Origin: RGIG3178 sp964533965 | Lineage (GTDB): Bacteria > Bacillota > Clostridia > Christensenellales > QAND01 | Reading direction: 5' to 3' | Assembly: GCA_964533965.1 (NCBI GenBank) | Contig: CAZHNN010000021.1 | Span: 1 to 39,814 of the forward strand | DNA length: 39,814 nt | Shown here: piece after piece, positions 7,147 through 15,386 of the stretch | Layout of the letters: the number at the start of each line of letters is the position of its first letter | How positions within the stretch are numbered: position 1 is the first letter of the stretch | Notes under the pieces: generated by a model | What the model was told of the DNA's origin: nothing | What the model saw: the letters and a program-made list of their open reading frames with translations, nothing else | Databases searched by the model: none | Program-made: the position numbers and the translations under genes

Positions 7147-10100
7147 ATGCCGCTGCAGAAGAACATTAAAAAGGTGATGGTCATCGGCTCCGGCCCCATC
7201 ATCATCGGTCAGGCGGCAGAGTTTGACTATGCCGGAACGCAGGCTTGTCAGGCGCTGCGCGCCGAAGGGCTTAAGGTGGTGCTGGTCAATTCCAACCCCG
7301 CCACCATCATGACGGACCAATATATGGCAGACGCCGTATACATTGAACCGCTGCATCCCGACGTATTGGAGAAGATCATCGAAAAGGAACGGCCGGACAG
7401 CCTGTTGCCCACCCTTGGCGGACAGACCGGGCTGAACCTTGCGATGGAATTGTATGAAAGCGGCGTATTGGACAAATACGGCGTGCAGCTTTTGGGCACC
7501 AAGCCTGACGCCATACGAAAGGCAGAGGACCGGCAGGCGTTCAAGGATGCCATGCTGGAGCTGGGCGAACCGTGCATTGCAAGCCTCGTGGTCAGCACGA
7601 TCGAAGATGCTTTGAAGTTCGCCGATGAGGTGGGCTACCCCGTCATCGTGCGTCCCGCGTACACATTGGGCGGCACCGGCGGCGGAATCGCAAACAACCC
7701 CGAAGAACTGCGCGAGATAGGCAGCCACGGGCTGCGGCTGTCCCGCGTGCATTCGGCGCTGATCGAAAAGAGCATAGCTGGGTGGAAAGAAATCGAATAC
7801 GAGGTGATGCGTGACCACAAGGGTAACGTCATCACCGTCTGCAATATGGAGAACATCGACCCCGTGGGCGTGCACACAGGCGATTCCATCGTCGTGGCGC
7901 CTTCGCAGACGCTCTCCGACAAGGAATACCAGATGCTTCGAAGCTCCGCGCTTCGCATTATATCGGCTTTGGGCATCGAGGGCGGCTGCAACGTTCAGTT
8001 CGCATTGCACCCCCACAGCATGGAATACGCCGTCATCGAGGTAAACCCGCGCGTGTCCCGCTCCTCGGCGCTTGCCAGTAAGGCCACGGGTTATCCGATC
8101 GCTAAGGTCGCGAGCAAGATCGCCATTGGATATGGATTGGACGAGATCGTCAACGCCGTCACCGGCAAGACCTACGCCTGCTTTGAACCGACGCTCGACT
8201 ACTGTATCGTAAAGATACCGAAATGGCCATTTGATAAGTTCGTGCGTGCGGAGCGGACGCTGGGCACGCAGATGAAGGCTACCGGCGAAGTGATGGCAAT
8301 CAGCAACAATTTCGAAGGGGCGCTGATGAAGGCCATCCGCTCGCTCGAGTTGAACATGTACACGCTGGAGCAGCCGTTCTGCTCGCAGATGAAAGGGCGC
8401 GAGCTATCCCAGCGCCTGCATCTGATCAACGACGAGCGAATCTTCGTCATCGCAGAGGCCATACGGCGCGGCATGGAATTGGAGGAGCTCTACGAGATCA
8501 CCAAGATCGACCCGTGGTTCCTGCAGCGCATCCAGCGGCTGGTGCAGACCGAGCAATGGCTGAAGACCAAGGACCTAAAAGACCTTGATCCCAAGGACAT
8601 GCGCCGCGTCAAACAGCTTGGATTCCCGGACCGCGTCATCGCGCAGTACATCGGCACCACGATGCAGGAAGTGCGAAAGCACCGTGAAGCGCTCGGCGTT
8701 AACGCCGTGTTCAAGATGGTGGACACCTGCGCTGCGGAATTCGAGGCCGTCAGCCCTTACTATTACTCGACATACGACAAGACCGGCGACGATTTGCCGC
8801 GAGACGGCAAGAAGGTGCTGGTCATCGGCTCAGGGCCTATCCGCATCGGACAGGGCATTGAGTTTGACTACTGCAGCGTGCACGCGGTGCGAGCGCTAAA
8901 GAAGCTCGGCTATACAACGCTGATTGCGAACAACAACCCCGAGACGGTTTCCACCGACTTTGATACCTCCGACGTGCTCTACTTTGAGCCTCTTACCGAA
9001 GAGGACGTCTACAACATCGTAAAACGGGAAAACCCGATCGGCGCCATCGTGCAGGTGGGCGGGCAGACCGCTATCAAGCTCACAAAGCCGCTGGTCGACA
9101 TGGGCATGCCAATCTTAGGCAGTCAGGAAGAATCGGTGGACGCGGCGGAAGACCGCAAGAAATTCGACGACATACTGCAGGCCTGCGGCATCCCGCGCCC
9201 AAAGGGATCAACGATATTCACCACCGAGGAAGCGATCAAGGTCGCAAACCAATTGGGCTACCCCGTGCTGCTGCGCCCGTCCTACGTGCTGGGCGGTCAG
9301 GGCATGGAAATCGCGTATTCCGATACGGACGTGAAGGAGTTCATGTCCATCATCAATCGCAACGAGCAGGAGCACCCGATACTGGTCGATAAATACCTGA
9401 TGGGCACCGAGATCGAAGTTGATGCGATCTGCGATGGCCAAGACATCCTCGTGCCCGGCATCATGGAGCACATCGAACGTGCGGGCGTGCACAGTGGCGA
9501 CAGCTTCAGCGTTTATCCCGCCATCTCGCTGGCGGACAGCGTGATCGAAACCCTGATGTCCTACACGAAGCAATTGGCAAAGGCGCTGGATGTCATCGGG
9601 CTTGTCAACATACAGTACGTCCTCTATCAAGGCCAGGTGTACGTGATCGAGGTCAACCCGAGAAGTTCCCGTACCGTGCCGTTTATCAGCAAGGTGACCG
9701 GTGTTCCAATGGTGGAGCTTGCGGTGCGCACGATGTTCGGCGAAAAGCTCAGGGACATGGGTTACGGTATAGGATTGTTCCCCTCCAAAGGACATTATGC
9801 CGTCAAAGCGCCGGTGTTCTCGTTTGAAAAGCTGCACAATGTGGACACCAACCTGGGCCCCGAAATGAAATCCACCGGAGAGGTGTTGGGGATCGCGGAC
9901 AACTTCCCCGACGCGCTGTTGAAGGCGATGCTCGCCACCAACATCAAGATGCCCAAGCCCGGTCAGAGCGTTCTCATTACGGTGCGCGACACCGATAAGC
10001 AGGAGATGCTGCCAATAGCAACATACTTCTCGCAAAACGGGTACCGCTTATTTGCGACGTCGGGTACGGCAGCGTTTCTCTCGCAGCATCAAATTGGGTC

Positions 10101-10356
10101 CACGGTCGTACACCAGATCGACGAGGGCCATCCGAATGTACTGGATGTCCTTTCGGATGAGAGCATCGGGCTGGTCGTCAACACACCCACACGCGGGCAC
10201 AAGCCGGAACGCGACGGATTCAGGATACGGCGTAAATCGGTGGAAATGAACATCCCGTGTTTGACCTCCATCGACACCGCAAACGCACTGATCCACTGCC
10301 TTAAGATGGGCAAGGGAGCACGTGATCTTGATGTGATCGATCTTGTGACACTCTAA
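7147..10356 (+). CDS. carB: carbamoyl-phosphate synthase, large subunit
   Basis: This 1069-residue subunit uses bicarbonate, ammonia from CarA and two ATP to make carbamoyl phosphate. It shows the expected tandem duplication. The first half has VMVIGSGPIIIGQAAEFDYA, TLGGQTGLNLA, RPAYTLGGTGGG and VIEVNPRVSRSSALASK. The second half repeats these as VLVIGSGPIRIGQGIEFDY, QVGGQTAIKL, RPSYVLGGQGMEI and VIEVNPRSSRTVPFISK. A C-terminal MGS-like allosteric domain (from about 935) carries FATSGTAAFL and VVNTPTRG, the place where UMP, IMP or ornithine bind in characterised enzymes. The ATG follows the carA stop with no gap, and AAGGGGGG lies in the carA end, so translation is coupled. One pair of car genes and no neighbouring pyr or arg genes leave its pathway regulation undefined. 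Confidence 0.96.
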   Translation: MPLQKNIKKVMVIGSGPIIIGQAAEFDYAGTQACQALRAEGLKVVLVNSNPATIMTDQYMADAVYIEPLHPDVLEKIIEKERPDSLLPTLGGQTGLNLAMELYESGVLDKYGVQLLGTKPDAIRKAEDRQAFKDAMLELGEPCIASLVVSTIEDALKFADEVGYPVIVRPAYTLGGTGGGIANNPEELREIGSHGLRLSRVHSALIEKSIAGWKEIEYEVMRDHKGNVITVCNMENIDPVGVHTGDSIVVAPSQTLSDKEYQMLRSSALRIISALGIEGGCNVQFALHPHSMEYAVIEVNPRVSRSSALASKATGYPIAKVASKIAIGYGLDEIVNAVTGKTYACFEPTLDYCIVKIPKWPFDKFVRAERTLGTQMKATGEVMAISNNFEGALMKAIRSLELNMYTLEQPFCSQMKGRELSQRLHLINDERIFVIAEAIRRGMELEELYEITKIDPWFLQRIQRLVQTEQWLKTKDLKDLDPKDMRRVKQLGFPDRVIAQYIGTTMQEVRKHREALGVNAVFKMVDTCAAEFEAVSPYYYSTYDKTGDDLPRDGKKVLVIGSGPIRIGQGIEFDYCSVHAVRALKKLGYTTLIANNNPETVSTDFDTSDVLYFEPLTEEDVYNIVKRENPIGAIVQVGGQTAIKLTKPLVDMGMPILGSQEESVDAAEDRKKFDDILQACGIPRPKGSTIFTTEEAIKVANQLGYPVLLRPSYVLGGQGMEIAYSDTDVKEFMSIINRNEQEHPILVDKYLMGTEIEVDAICDGQDILVPGIMEHIERAGVHSGDSFSVYPAISLADSVIETLMSYTKQLAKALDVIGLVNIQYVLYQGQVYVIEVNPRSSRTVPFISKVTGVPMVELAVRTMFGEKLRDMGYGIGLFPSKGHYAVKAPVFSFEKLHNVDTNLGPEMKSTGEVLGIADNFPDALLKAMLATNIKMPKPGQSVLITVRDTDKQEMLPIATYFSQNGYRLFATSGTAAFLSQHQIGSTVVHQIDEGHPNVLDVLSDESIGLVVNTPTRGHKPERDGFRIRRKSVEMNIPCLTSIDTANALIHCLKMGKGARDLDVIDLVTL

Positions 10357-10377
10357 ATCGGAATTGGCAATAATTAC

Positions 10378-10409
10378 AAAGCCGCCAAACCTATGTTTGA
10401 CGGCTTTAT
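10378..10409 (+). terminator. terminator hairpin after carB
   Basis: AAAGCCG, one mismatch and CAAAC (10378-10390) pair with GTTTG and CGGCTTT (10395-10407) around a four-base loop. An outer GCAAT/ATTGC can extend the stem. The T run after it is short, so termination may be incomplete. Confidence 0.6.
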
Positions 10410-10444
10410 TGCATAGTCTTCCTATTCTTCGAGCATGCGTTTGA

Positions 10445-10473
10445 TTGACTCTCCCTAAAGTGCTTGATATAAT
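10445..10473 (+). promoter_or_regulatory. metA promoter
   Basis: TTGACT (10445-10450), a 17-base spacer and a perfect TATAAT (10468-10473) preceded by TGA, an extended -10. Transcription should start near 10480, leaving a leader of about 70 bases. That is too short for a SAM (S-box) riboswitch, and none of its motifs is seen. Confidence 0.75.
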
Positions 10474-10550
10474 GTGGCTTGCTGAATACATCTTGTGATG
10501 TAATCTGCAAGGAATATATAGGAAAACCAAGAATAGAAAGGGTTGAGTGT

Positions 10551-11477
10551 ATGCCAATCTGCATTCCAAACGCACTGCCATCGGCGAGCATTTTGAGCGG
10601 AGAGAACATCTTTATCATGAACGAAGCCCGCGCGCATTCGCAGGACATCCGTCCGCTGCAAATCGCGATCTTCAATATCATGCCGACCAAGATATCCACC
10701 GAGACACAGCTTTTGCGAATGTTGAGCAATACACCGCTGCAGGTGGAGATCACGCTGTTTCACCCGCAGACCTATACCAGCTCGCACACGTCTTCGGATC
10801 ATCTGGATACGTTTTATTCCTATTTCAAAGACGTGAAACACCGCAAGTTCGACGGCATGATCCTCACCGGAGCCCCCGTAGAAACGCTGGAATTCGACGA
10901 GGTACAATACTGGTCCGAATTGCAGGAGATCATGGAATGGTCTAAGACCAACGTCTATTCGACCTTCCACATCTGCTGGGGTGCACAGGCAGGCCTTTAT
11001 TACCACTACGGCGTTCCCAAATACCCGCTCTTTGAAAAGATGTTTGGTGTGTTCCCGCACTCGGTAAATGGGCGAAACATCCCGCTTTTTAGAGGGTTCG
11101 ACGATGAGTTCTATCTTCCGCAGTCACGGCACACCGAAGTGCGGCGCGATGATATTCAGCATATAGATGAGCTCGATATCGTCTGTGAATCCAAGGATGC
11201 CGGGGTTGGCATCGTCATGACGCGCAACGGCCGTCAAATTTTTGTCACGGGGCACGGGGAGTACGACAGCGACACGTTGATGTATGAATACCGGCGCGAT
11301 GTGGACAAGGGAATGCCAAACGTGAAGATCCCTAAGAACTACTTCCCGGATGACGATCCCACCAATCAGCCTCTTGTTCGCTGGCGCGCCCATGCAAACC
11401 TGCTGTTCTCCAACTGGCTGAACTACTACGTGTACCAATCGACGCCATTTGATATCAATCTCATAGAATGTTGGTAA
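10551..11477 (+). CDS. metA: homoserine O-acetyltransferase, MetA family
   Basis: This 308-residue enzyme acylates homoserine, the first committed step of methionine synthesis. It has the MetA amidotransferase-like fold with nucleophile Cys142 in HICWGAQAG, His235 and Glu237 in GHGEYD. Residue 111 is Glu (TGAPVE). In the MetA family, Glu at this position marks acetyl-CoA use and Gly marks succinyl-CoA use, as shown for Bacillus cereus MetA, so this enzyme is predicted to make O-acetylhomoserine. Residue numbers coincide with the characterised enzymes, which supports the ATG at 10551. It follows AAAGGG at 8 bases; an earlier in-frame start at 10479 lies at the predicted transcription start and is rejected. 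The gene stands alone between a strong promoter and two terminators. Confidence 0.92.
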   Translation: MPICIPNALPSASILSGENIFIMNEARAHSQDIRPLQIAIFNIMPTKISTETQLLRMLSNTPLQVEITLFHPQTYTSSHTSSDHLDTFYSYFKDVKHRKFDGMILTGAPVETLEFDEVQYWSELQEIMEWSKTNVYSTFHICWGAQAGLYYHYGVPKYPLFEKMFGVFPHSVNGRNIPLFRGFDDEFYLPQSRHTEVRRDDIQHIDELDIVCESKDAGVGIVMTRNGRQIFVTGHGEYDSDTLMYEYRRDVDKGMPNVKIPKNYFPDDDPTNQPLVRWRAHANLLFSNWLNYYVYQSTPFDINLIECW

Positions 11478-11480
11478 AAA

Positions 11481-11555
11481 TCGAGAACAATCTTTTGATT
11501 GTCCTCGAAAAACGCTCCATCTGTGCTAGCGCACGGTTGGTGGAGCGTTTATTTG
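11481..11555 (+). terminator. hairpin pair including the metA terminator
   Basis: A first hairpin (TCGAG 11481-11485 with CTCGA 11504-11508, interior ACAATC/GATTGT) follows the metA stop. A second and stronger one pairs AAACGCTCCA (11510-11519) with TGGAGCGTTT (11541-11550), with an inner GTGC/GCAC stem, and is followed by ATTT. Confidence 0.7.
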
Positions 11556-11577
11556 TACACATGCCCACTATCAAATT

Positions 11578-11617
11578 GCCCTTTGACGCACATGTCGTCA
11601 AAGGGCATCGAGTTTTT
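11578..11617 (+). terminator. second terminator between metA and the convergent acyltransferase gene
   Basis: GCCCTTTGACG (11578-11588) and CGTCAAAGGGC (11596-11606) form a perfect 11-bp stem with a 7-base loop. ATCGAG and five T follow. It lies between convergent genes, and the T run favours the plus direction. Confidence 0.75.
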
Positions 11618-11651
11618 ATCTTATAAATGAAATTTCGTGAATTATCCTAAG

Positions 11652-12869
11652 TTAACTTTGCCCTGTTTCCCCCAGCATCTCATGCACGGCTTCAAGGCCC
11701 AAGACCATGTGCAGCAGGCTCTGCTTGCATTCCGGCACAAAGCGGTAATATTCTTTGGCTCCGGGGATCTCCCAATAAGTCGACTTTATGGAAACAGGCA
11801 GACCTGCGAGCTGGCAGGTGGACATGACATGCGTAAACGGCTCGCCATATTTTGTCCCGTCAAAGCGGAATTCGTCCTTTGTCAGCGTCACCATGCCTTC
11901 GCCGCACCGTATGAAGCGGGGATTCCTATCGTCTCCCACATACAGCGTCGCCTTTTGACATAAAGAACCGTCTTTGAGTTCTCGCTTCGCGAACTCGCGT
12001 TCAAATGCCGCCCACTTCACCGGATCTTCAAAGATGATATCGCCGTCGTGCAGCGGATGCAGCTGGCCGTATTCGTCCATCCGCGCGCCGTTGCTGCAGG
12101 CGGAACAGAAGATCGCGTCCCCTTTTGATTGCATCGTATACAGCGAGTTACAGCGCGGGCATTGATACAAGATGCGCTCCAATCCTTCTGCCGGAGCTTT
12201 GCTCGAAAAAGGAACATACCATGTGCGGTTGAATTCGTAGTCGTCAAACCGTATCGCTTCCCGGATCGTCTCTTCTACCAGTTCCGTCGGCATCGATTTT
12301 AGCTGCTCGGGGGTAAAGAGCATCTGTACATGGGCCTCGATGCGCCCTTTGCGCTGCCTGTACGCCCATTTCGGCTTTGTCAGGCTTGCCCCATGGATCT
12401 TTATGTTCACAACGGGTACCTGCATGCGCTGCAACAGCTTGCCCGTGCCCGGTGGAAGCGGCAAATCACAGCCGCTGTGGCAAACCTGACCGTGCGGGAA
12501 CAGCCCCAGAACGCCGTCTTCGCGGACGGCTGTGAGCATCTGTCGGATCGAACTCGGATCGGATACCATCTGCAGTTTGGAAATGCAGCCCATCCACCGA
12601 AGAACAATGCGTAAAAGAGGGTCATAGAAGAATACCGTAGCGGTGACGATGCGAATGTCAAGCCCCTTCATGGCAAGTATCATGAGCATAAAATCCAAGC
12701 TGCTCGCATGGTTTGCCACGACGACATAGGGCGGCTTTAACTCCGGAAGATCATGCCGGACGACGCGAAAGCGGTACCGTAGTTTAAAATACGGTATCAA
12801 AACGGCCTTTCCAAGCGCATATAAAAAGCGGTTCGGACGCCGCAGCCGCTTTGCATTCCCCTTTTTCAT
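11652..12869 (-). CDS. 1-acylglycerol-3-phosphate acyltransferase-like protein with a zinc ribbon
   Basis: This 405-residue protein belongs to the PlsC family of membrane-associated acyltransferases that make phosphatidic acid. The catalytic HX4D is His54-Asp59 in ANHASSLDF. The third motif, usually FPEGTRS, reads FPHGQVCHSG (124-133), so the usual Glu is His. After the PlsC domain (about 15-215) comes an extension of some 190 residues with CPRC-X14-CSAC (Cys237, 240, 255, 258), a likely zinc ribbon, and a C-terminal region of unknown fold. Ordinary PlsC proteins are about 240 residues. The changed motif and the extension leave the acyl acceptor uncertain. The ATG at 12869 follows AAGGGGTGG. 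A good promoter lies just upstream, so it is transcribed on its own. Confidence 0.75.
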   Translation of the reverse strand: MKKGNAKRLRRPNRFLYALGKAVLIPYFKLRYRFRVVRHDLPELKPPYVVVANHASSLDFMLMILAMKGLDIRIVTATVFFYDPLLRIVLRWMGCISKLQMVSDPSSIRQMLTAVREDGVLGLFPHGQVCHSGCDLPLPPGTGKLLQRMQVPVVNIKIHGASLTKPKWAYRQRKGRIEAHVQMLFTPEQLKSMPTELVEETIREAIRFDDYEFNRTWYVPFSSKAPAEGLERILYQCPRCNSLYTMQSKGDAIFCSACSNGARMDEYGQLHPLHDGDIIFEDPVKWAAFEREFAKRELKDGSLCQKATLYVGDDRNPRFIRCGEGMVTLTKDEFRFDGTKYGEPFTHVMSTCQLAGLPVSIKSTYWEIPGAKEYYRFVPECKQSLLHMVLGLEAVHEMLGETGQS

Positions 12870-12890
12870 ACATCCACCCCTTACAGGCCC

Positions 12891-12919
12891 ATTGTATCAA
12901 AACTGTCCTACGCTCTCAA
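12891..12919 (-). promoter_or_regulatory. promoter of the PlsC-like gene
   Basis: On the minus strand TTGAGA (12914-12919) and TACAAT (12891-12896) are 17 bases apart, and TGA precedes the -10 as an extended element. Confidence 0.65.
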
Positions 12920-12940
12920 GCAATGCTTTGATTGTCCCTC

Positions 12941-13432
12941 TTACAGATCGAGATACATAGGCCCGTGACCCACGGCATCCAAATACCGCAAAAGATCCTT
13001 CGTTTCTAGCCAGAGAGTCCTGGTATTGATGCCGGGATGGACGCCAAGCTTGGAATATAAAAGAAGATCCCTGTCCATATATACCTGCACCGCGTTTTCG
13101 GCGTCAAATAGCGCCGCAAGCGGTGTAACGGATCCCTTGGAGACGACAAGATGCTTTTCTAGCCGCTGTTCGGAGGCAAAGCTCAACCTTGAACAGCCGA
13201 TGGCTTTGCGTATTGCCAAAAGATCAGCCTGCTTGTCCTTCTGCAGTACGATAAGGTAGTGCCGTTTGCCGCCAGCATCCCTGAGAAACAGGTTCTTTGG
13301 AATTTCGCCGATGCTGCCAAGCCCTTCCCTAACCAACTCCTCGATGGTGTATAGGGCTATGTGTTCCGATTCCGTATAGGCAATGCCAAGCTCCTTCAGT
13401 TTTTCATAAATGGCTTTTACATGCGGTTCCAT
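12941..13432 (-). CDS. YbaK/ProX-type aminoacyl-tRNA deacylase (PrdX-like)
   Basis: This 163-residue protein spans a single YbaK/aaRS-editing domain. Members hydrolyse mischarged tRNAs in trans, for example Ala-tRNA-Pro or Cys-tRNA-Pro. Family landmarks are KNLFLRDAGGKRHYLIVL (46-63), with the conserved Lys-Asn-Leu-Phe-Leu, and VSKGSVTPLAALFD (97-110), the substrate-loop region. The spacing and the KNLFLRD wording resemble the PrdX/ProXp-ala branch, which is found near prolyl-tRNA or proline metabolism genes. No such gene lies near here, so the amino acid it clears is inferred from family alone. The ATG at 13432 follows GAGGAG. It stands alone between the PlsC-like gene promoter and a hairpin. 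Confidence 0.82.
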   Translation of the reverse strand: MEPHVKAIYEKLKELGIAYTESEHIALYTIEELVREGLGSIGEIPKNLFLRDAGGKRHYLIVLQKDKQADLLAIRKAIGCSRLSFASEQRLEKHLVVSKGSVTPLAALFDAENAVQVYMDRDLLLYSKLGVHPGINTRTLWLETKDLLRYLDAVGHGPMYLDL

Positions 13433-13510
13433 GTTCGCTCCTCAATCGTATTTGTACTTTTATGTGCAGGCATATTATCGGCATACAATGCTCTGTAATG
13501 GAATAACACA

Positions 13511-13545
13511 AAGCCCCGCTTTAGAACCTGCGGGGCTTCTTTTTC
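13511..13545 (-). terminator. strong hairpin between the zinc-ribbon operon and the YbaK gene
   Basis: AAGCCCCGC (13511-13519) and GCGGGGCTT (13530-13538) form a perfect 9-bp stem. It lies 25-60 bases past the last gene of the minus-strand zinc-ribbon operon and is its likely end. The better T run (CTTTTT) is on the plus side, so it may work in both directions. Confidence 0.6.
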
Positions 13546-13569
13546 AAAGAAAGGTTTTTCCCAAATGGT

Positions 13570-14271
13570 TCAGAGAACCCATGCTATCAGCACGAAGGCA
13601 ATTGCTCCCAGAATGATCTCCGCAGCGTTGAATACCACCATTGCGATGGACAGATTGCGCTTGTTTGGATTTTTGGATCTTCTCGCCCAAAGTATCCCCA
13701 CAGCAAGTCCTATCACGGGAAGGATGGCAAGCAGAATACAGAGAAGACATTCCCCCGGCTTGAGCACCGGCATTGGCCCCGGCCGCTTTTGCATCGGCCG
13801 AACCTGAGAAGGATGGGGTTTGGGTCTTACCTCTTCCTCGTTCCGAGCGGATTTAGCTTTTTTGACGCCATAGTACTCGTCGTCATCAAACATCGGCGGC
13901 ATCTCCCGCCCGGGCTTTTCGTGCTGTTCCCGCTCTTCCGGACTGTCCCATGCGGTTTGCCGTTGGTCAAATGCCATCACGCGAGCCTGCCAATCGCGAG
14001 AGGAGCGTTCCGACTCCGCCTGCGGTGCATTCGCACGCTTGCTTTGCCCGTTTTCGTCCGGAAGAGGTCTCTTCTCATCAAACGGCTGGATCTTACGCCC
14101 CTGCGTTTGCGCCCGGGTGGACTGCCCAACGGCATGACCGCCATCCGATGGGGGCCTTGTCGCTCGCTCCGGGGCGGCACGGACCACAGCGGCGTCAATT
14201 CTCGCGCCGCAGTTTGAACAAAATCTCTTCCCATCCGGGACCACAGAGCCGCATTCCGGGCAAATCGCCAT
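13570..14271 (-). CDS. zinc-ribbon protein with a C-terminal membrane hairpin
   Basis: This 233-residue protein begins with one zinc ribbon, MAICPECGSVVPDGKRFCSN through NCGA (CPEC and CSNC). Then comes a long charged, low-complexity linker rich in Arg, Gln, Pro and Asp (about 30-165). Two hydrophobic helices follow, about 170-192 and 205-232. The ribbon and linker are probably cytoplasmic. The ATG at 14271 is chosen because GAGGTGG lies just upstream; a GTG three codons earlier lies inside that site. It is the last gene of a four-gene operon in which every product has zinc ribbons, 18 bases after the previous gene. I do not recognise a function; the layout suggests the membrane-anchored member of a complex. 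Confidence 0.75.
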   Translation of the reverse strand: MAICPECGSVVPDGKRFCSNCGARIDAAVVRAAPERATRPPSDGGHAVGQSTRAQTQGRKIQPFDEKRPLPDENGQSKRANAPQAESERSSRDWQARVMAFDQRQTAWDSPEEREQHEKPGREMPPMFDDDEYYGVKKAKSARNEEEVRPKPHPSQVRPMQKRPGPMPVLKPGECLLCILLAILPVIGLAVGILWARRSKNPNKRNLSIAMVVFNAAEIILGAIAFVLIAWVL

Positions 14272-14289
14272 GAGATCCACCTCTGTTTC

Positions 14290-15042
14290 TTATGTGCGTG
14301 CGCCACACTCCCCGCAGAATTTGGCACCGCTTGACAGTTCCGCTCCGCAATTCTTACACCTGAGTTGTACTGGCGCCGACATCGATGTGCCGCATTCGCT
14401 GCAGAACTTAACACCCGGTGCCATCTGTGCCCCGCAATTCGGGCAAACGTTCCTGGCCATGGATGCGCCGCAGTTGTTGCAGAACTTGCCGGTACCCGCT
14501 GGCTTTCCGCAGACAGGGCATACCGTCGTCTTGCTCTCGAGTTCTCCGTTCCAAACCGTGGCCGTCTGCGATTTTTCGTCGATGTTGCGCTTCATCGCTT
14601 CGCTTCTGGCGCGCGCCACATAGATCTCCTGGCGCGGCGCACATTCAACGCACAGCCCCTCGTCCTCATTGTAATCCGAATCGCAAATCCATTTATGGCA
14701 GCTATGGCAGCGATGGAAGTGCTGCTGCGCCTCGTTTTGCGCCATTTCAAACGCTCTTTCATGTTCCTTTTGCCATTCCGGGCTGCGGTCTTCAAACCTC
14801 TCGGACAGGACATCGCCGCCGCGTTCTATGGAATATCCCAGGTTGCCGGCAACGCCGCCAAACAAATGGCCGATCACCGAGGCGCCCCTTGTTATGCCGC
14901 GAAGGCCTTGCCGCTTTTTGTACGTTTCCGACTCAATAAACGAGCTCTTATATCCATCTTCGCAGATATCACAATAAAACGTAAATTGGAACCCTGCTTC
15001 CGTCGAATTGTCCTGATAGTTCCTGGTAAATGATTTAAGCAT
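14290..15042 (-). CDS. multi-zinc-ribbon protein of unknown function
   Basis: This 250-residue protein has an N-terminal domain with CDIC (24-27), a glycine-rich amphipathic stretch (about 48-75), and CHSC-HKWIC with a later CVEC (about 112-140) that together could form a zinc site. Three zinc ribbons follow at the C-terminus: CPVC/CNNC, CPNC/CSEC and CKNC/CGEC. No enzymatic motif is visible. The ATG at 15042 follows AAAGGGGA. It starts 14 bases after the end of the upstream small zinc-ribbon gene. Tandem ribbons of this kind usually hold proteins together or bind nucleic acid. Homologues in Bacillota are annotated only as zinc-ribbon domain proteins, so the role is unknown. Confidence 0.75.
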   Translation of the reverse strand: MLKSFTRNYQDNSTEAGFQFTFYCDICEDGYKSSFIESETYKKRQGLRGITRGASVIGHLFGGVAGNLGYSIERGGDVLSERFEDRSPEWQKEHERAFEMAQNEAQQHFHRCHSCHKWICDSDYNEDEGLCVECAPRQEIYVARARSEAMKRNIDEKSQTATVWNGELESKTTVCPVCGKPAGTGKFCNNCGASMARNVCPNCGAQMAPGVKFCSECGTSMSAPVQLRCKNCGAELSSGAKFCGECGART

Positions 15043-15056
15043 AGTCTATCCCCTTT

Positions 15057-15383
15057 TTATACTAGTCGTTTTCCGCAGGCGGTACATTTCGTATTTTCAA
15101 AGAACTGCAATGCCTGGCAGCGCCTGTTCTCACACCGTATCATAAGGCTTTGCCCGCATTGTTCGCAATTCTCCTGCACAAAGGTCGGCTTGCCGCATTT
15201 CGGGCAAGTCACATACAATGGACGACCGCAGCCTGCACAGACCTTCTGGTTTTTTTGTATCGCACGAAGGCAGGTCGGGCAAAGGTATCCGAAAGGGCTT
15301 TGGCTTCCGCAGGTCGGGCAAAAGCGCGCGTCCCGGTCGATGAGTGTATTGCAATGGATACAGGGTTGTTTATAGAACGCCAT
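15057..15383 (-). CDS. 108-residue protein made only of zinc ribbons
   Basis: The protein has 16 cysteines in 108 residues, arranged as eight pairs: CIHC, CPTC, CPTC, CAGC, CPKC, CEQC, CENRRC and CTAC. This is enough for four consecutive zinc ribbons with almost no other sequence. The CENRRC pair has a longer spacing than the others. There is no signal peptide, membrane segment or catalytic motif. The ATG at 15383 lies 3 bases after the stop of the upstream gene, so translation is coupled. It looks like a binding module or scaffold that works with its three operon partners. Confidence 0.75.
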   Translation of the reverse strand: MAFYKQPCIHCNTLIDRDARFCPTCGSQSPFGYLCPTCLRAIQKNQKVCAGCGRPLYVTCPKCGKPTFVQENCEQCGQSLMIRCENRRCQALQFFENTKCTACGKRLV

Positions 15384-15386
15384 CTC

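Noticed and set aside
6622..8016. Long open frame antisense to carA/carB (464 codons)
   Set aside because: It is a shadow of highly conserved genes and its composition (His/Gln/Arg rich) is not protein-like.
10474..10550. SAM riboswitch or T-box upstream of metA
   Set aside because: The leader is only about 70 bases and lacks the conserved motifs and a terminator.
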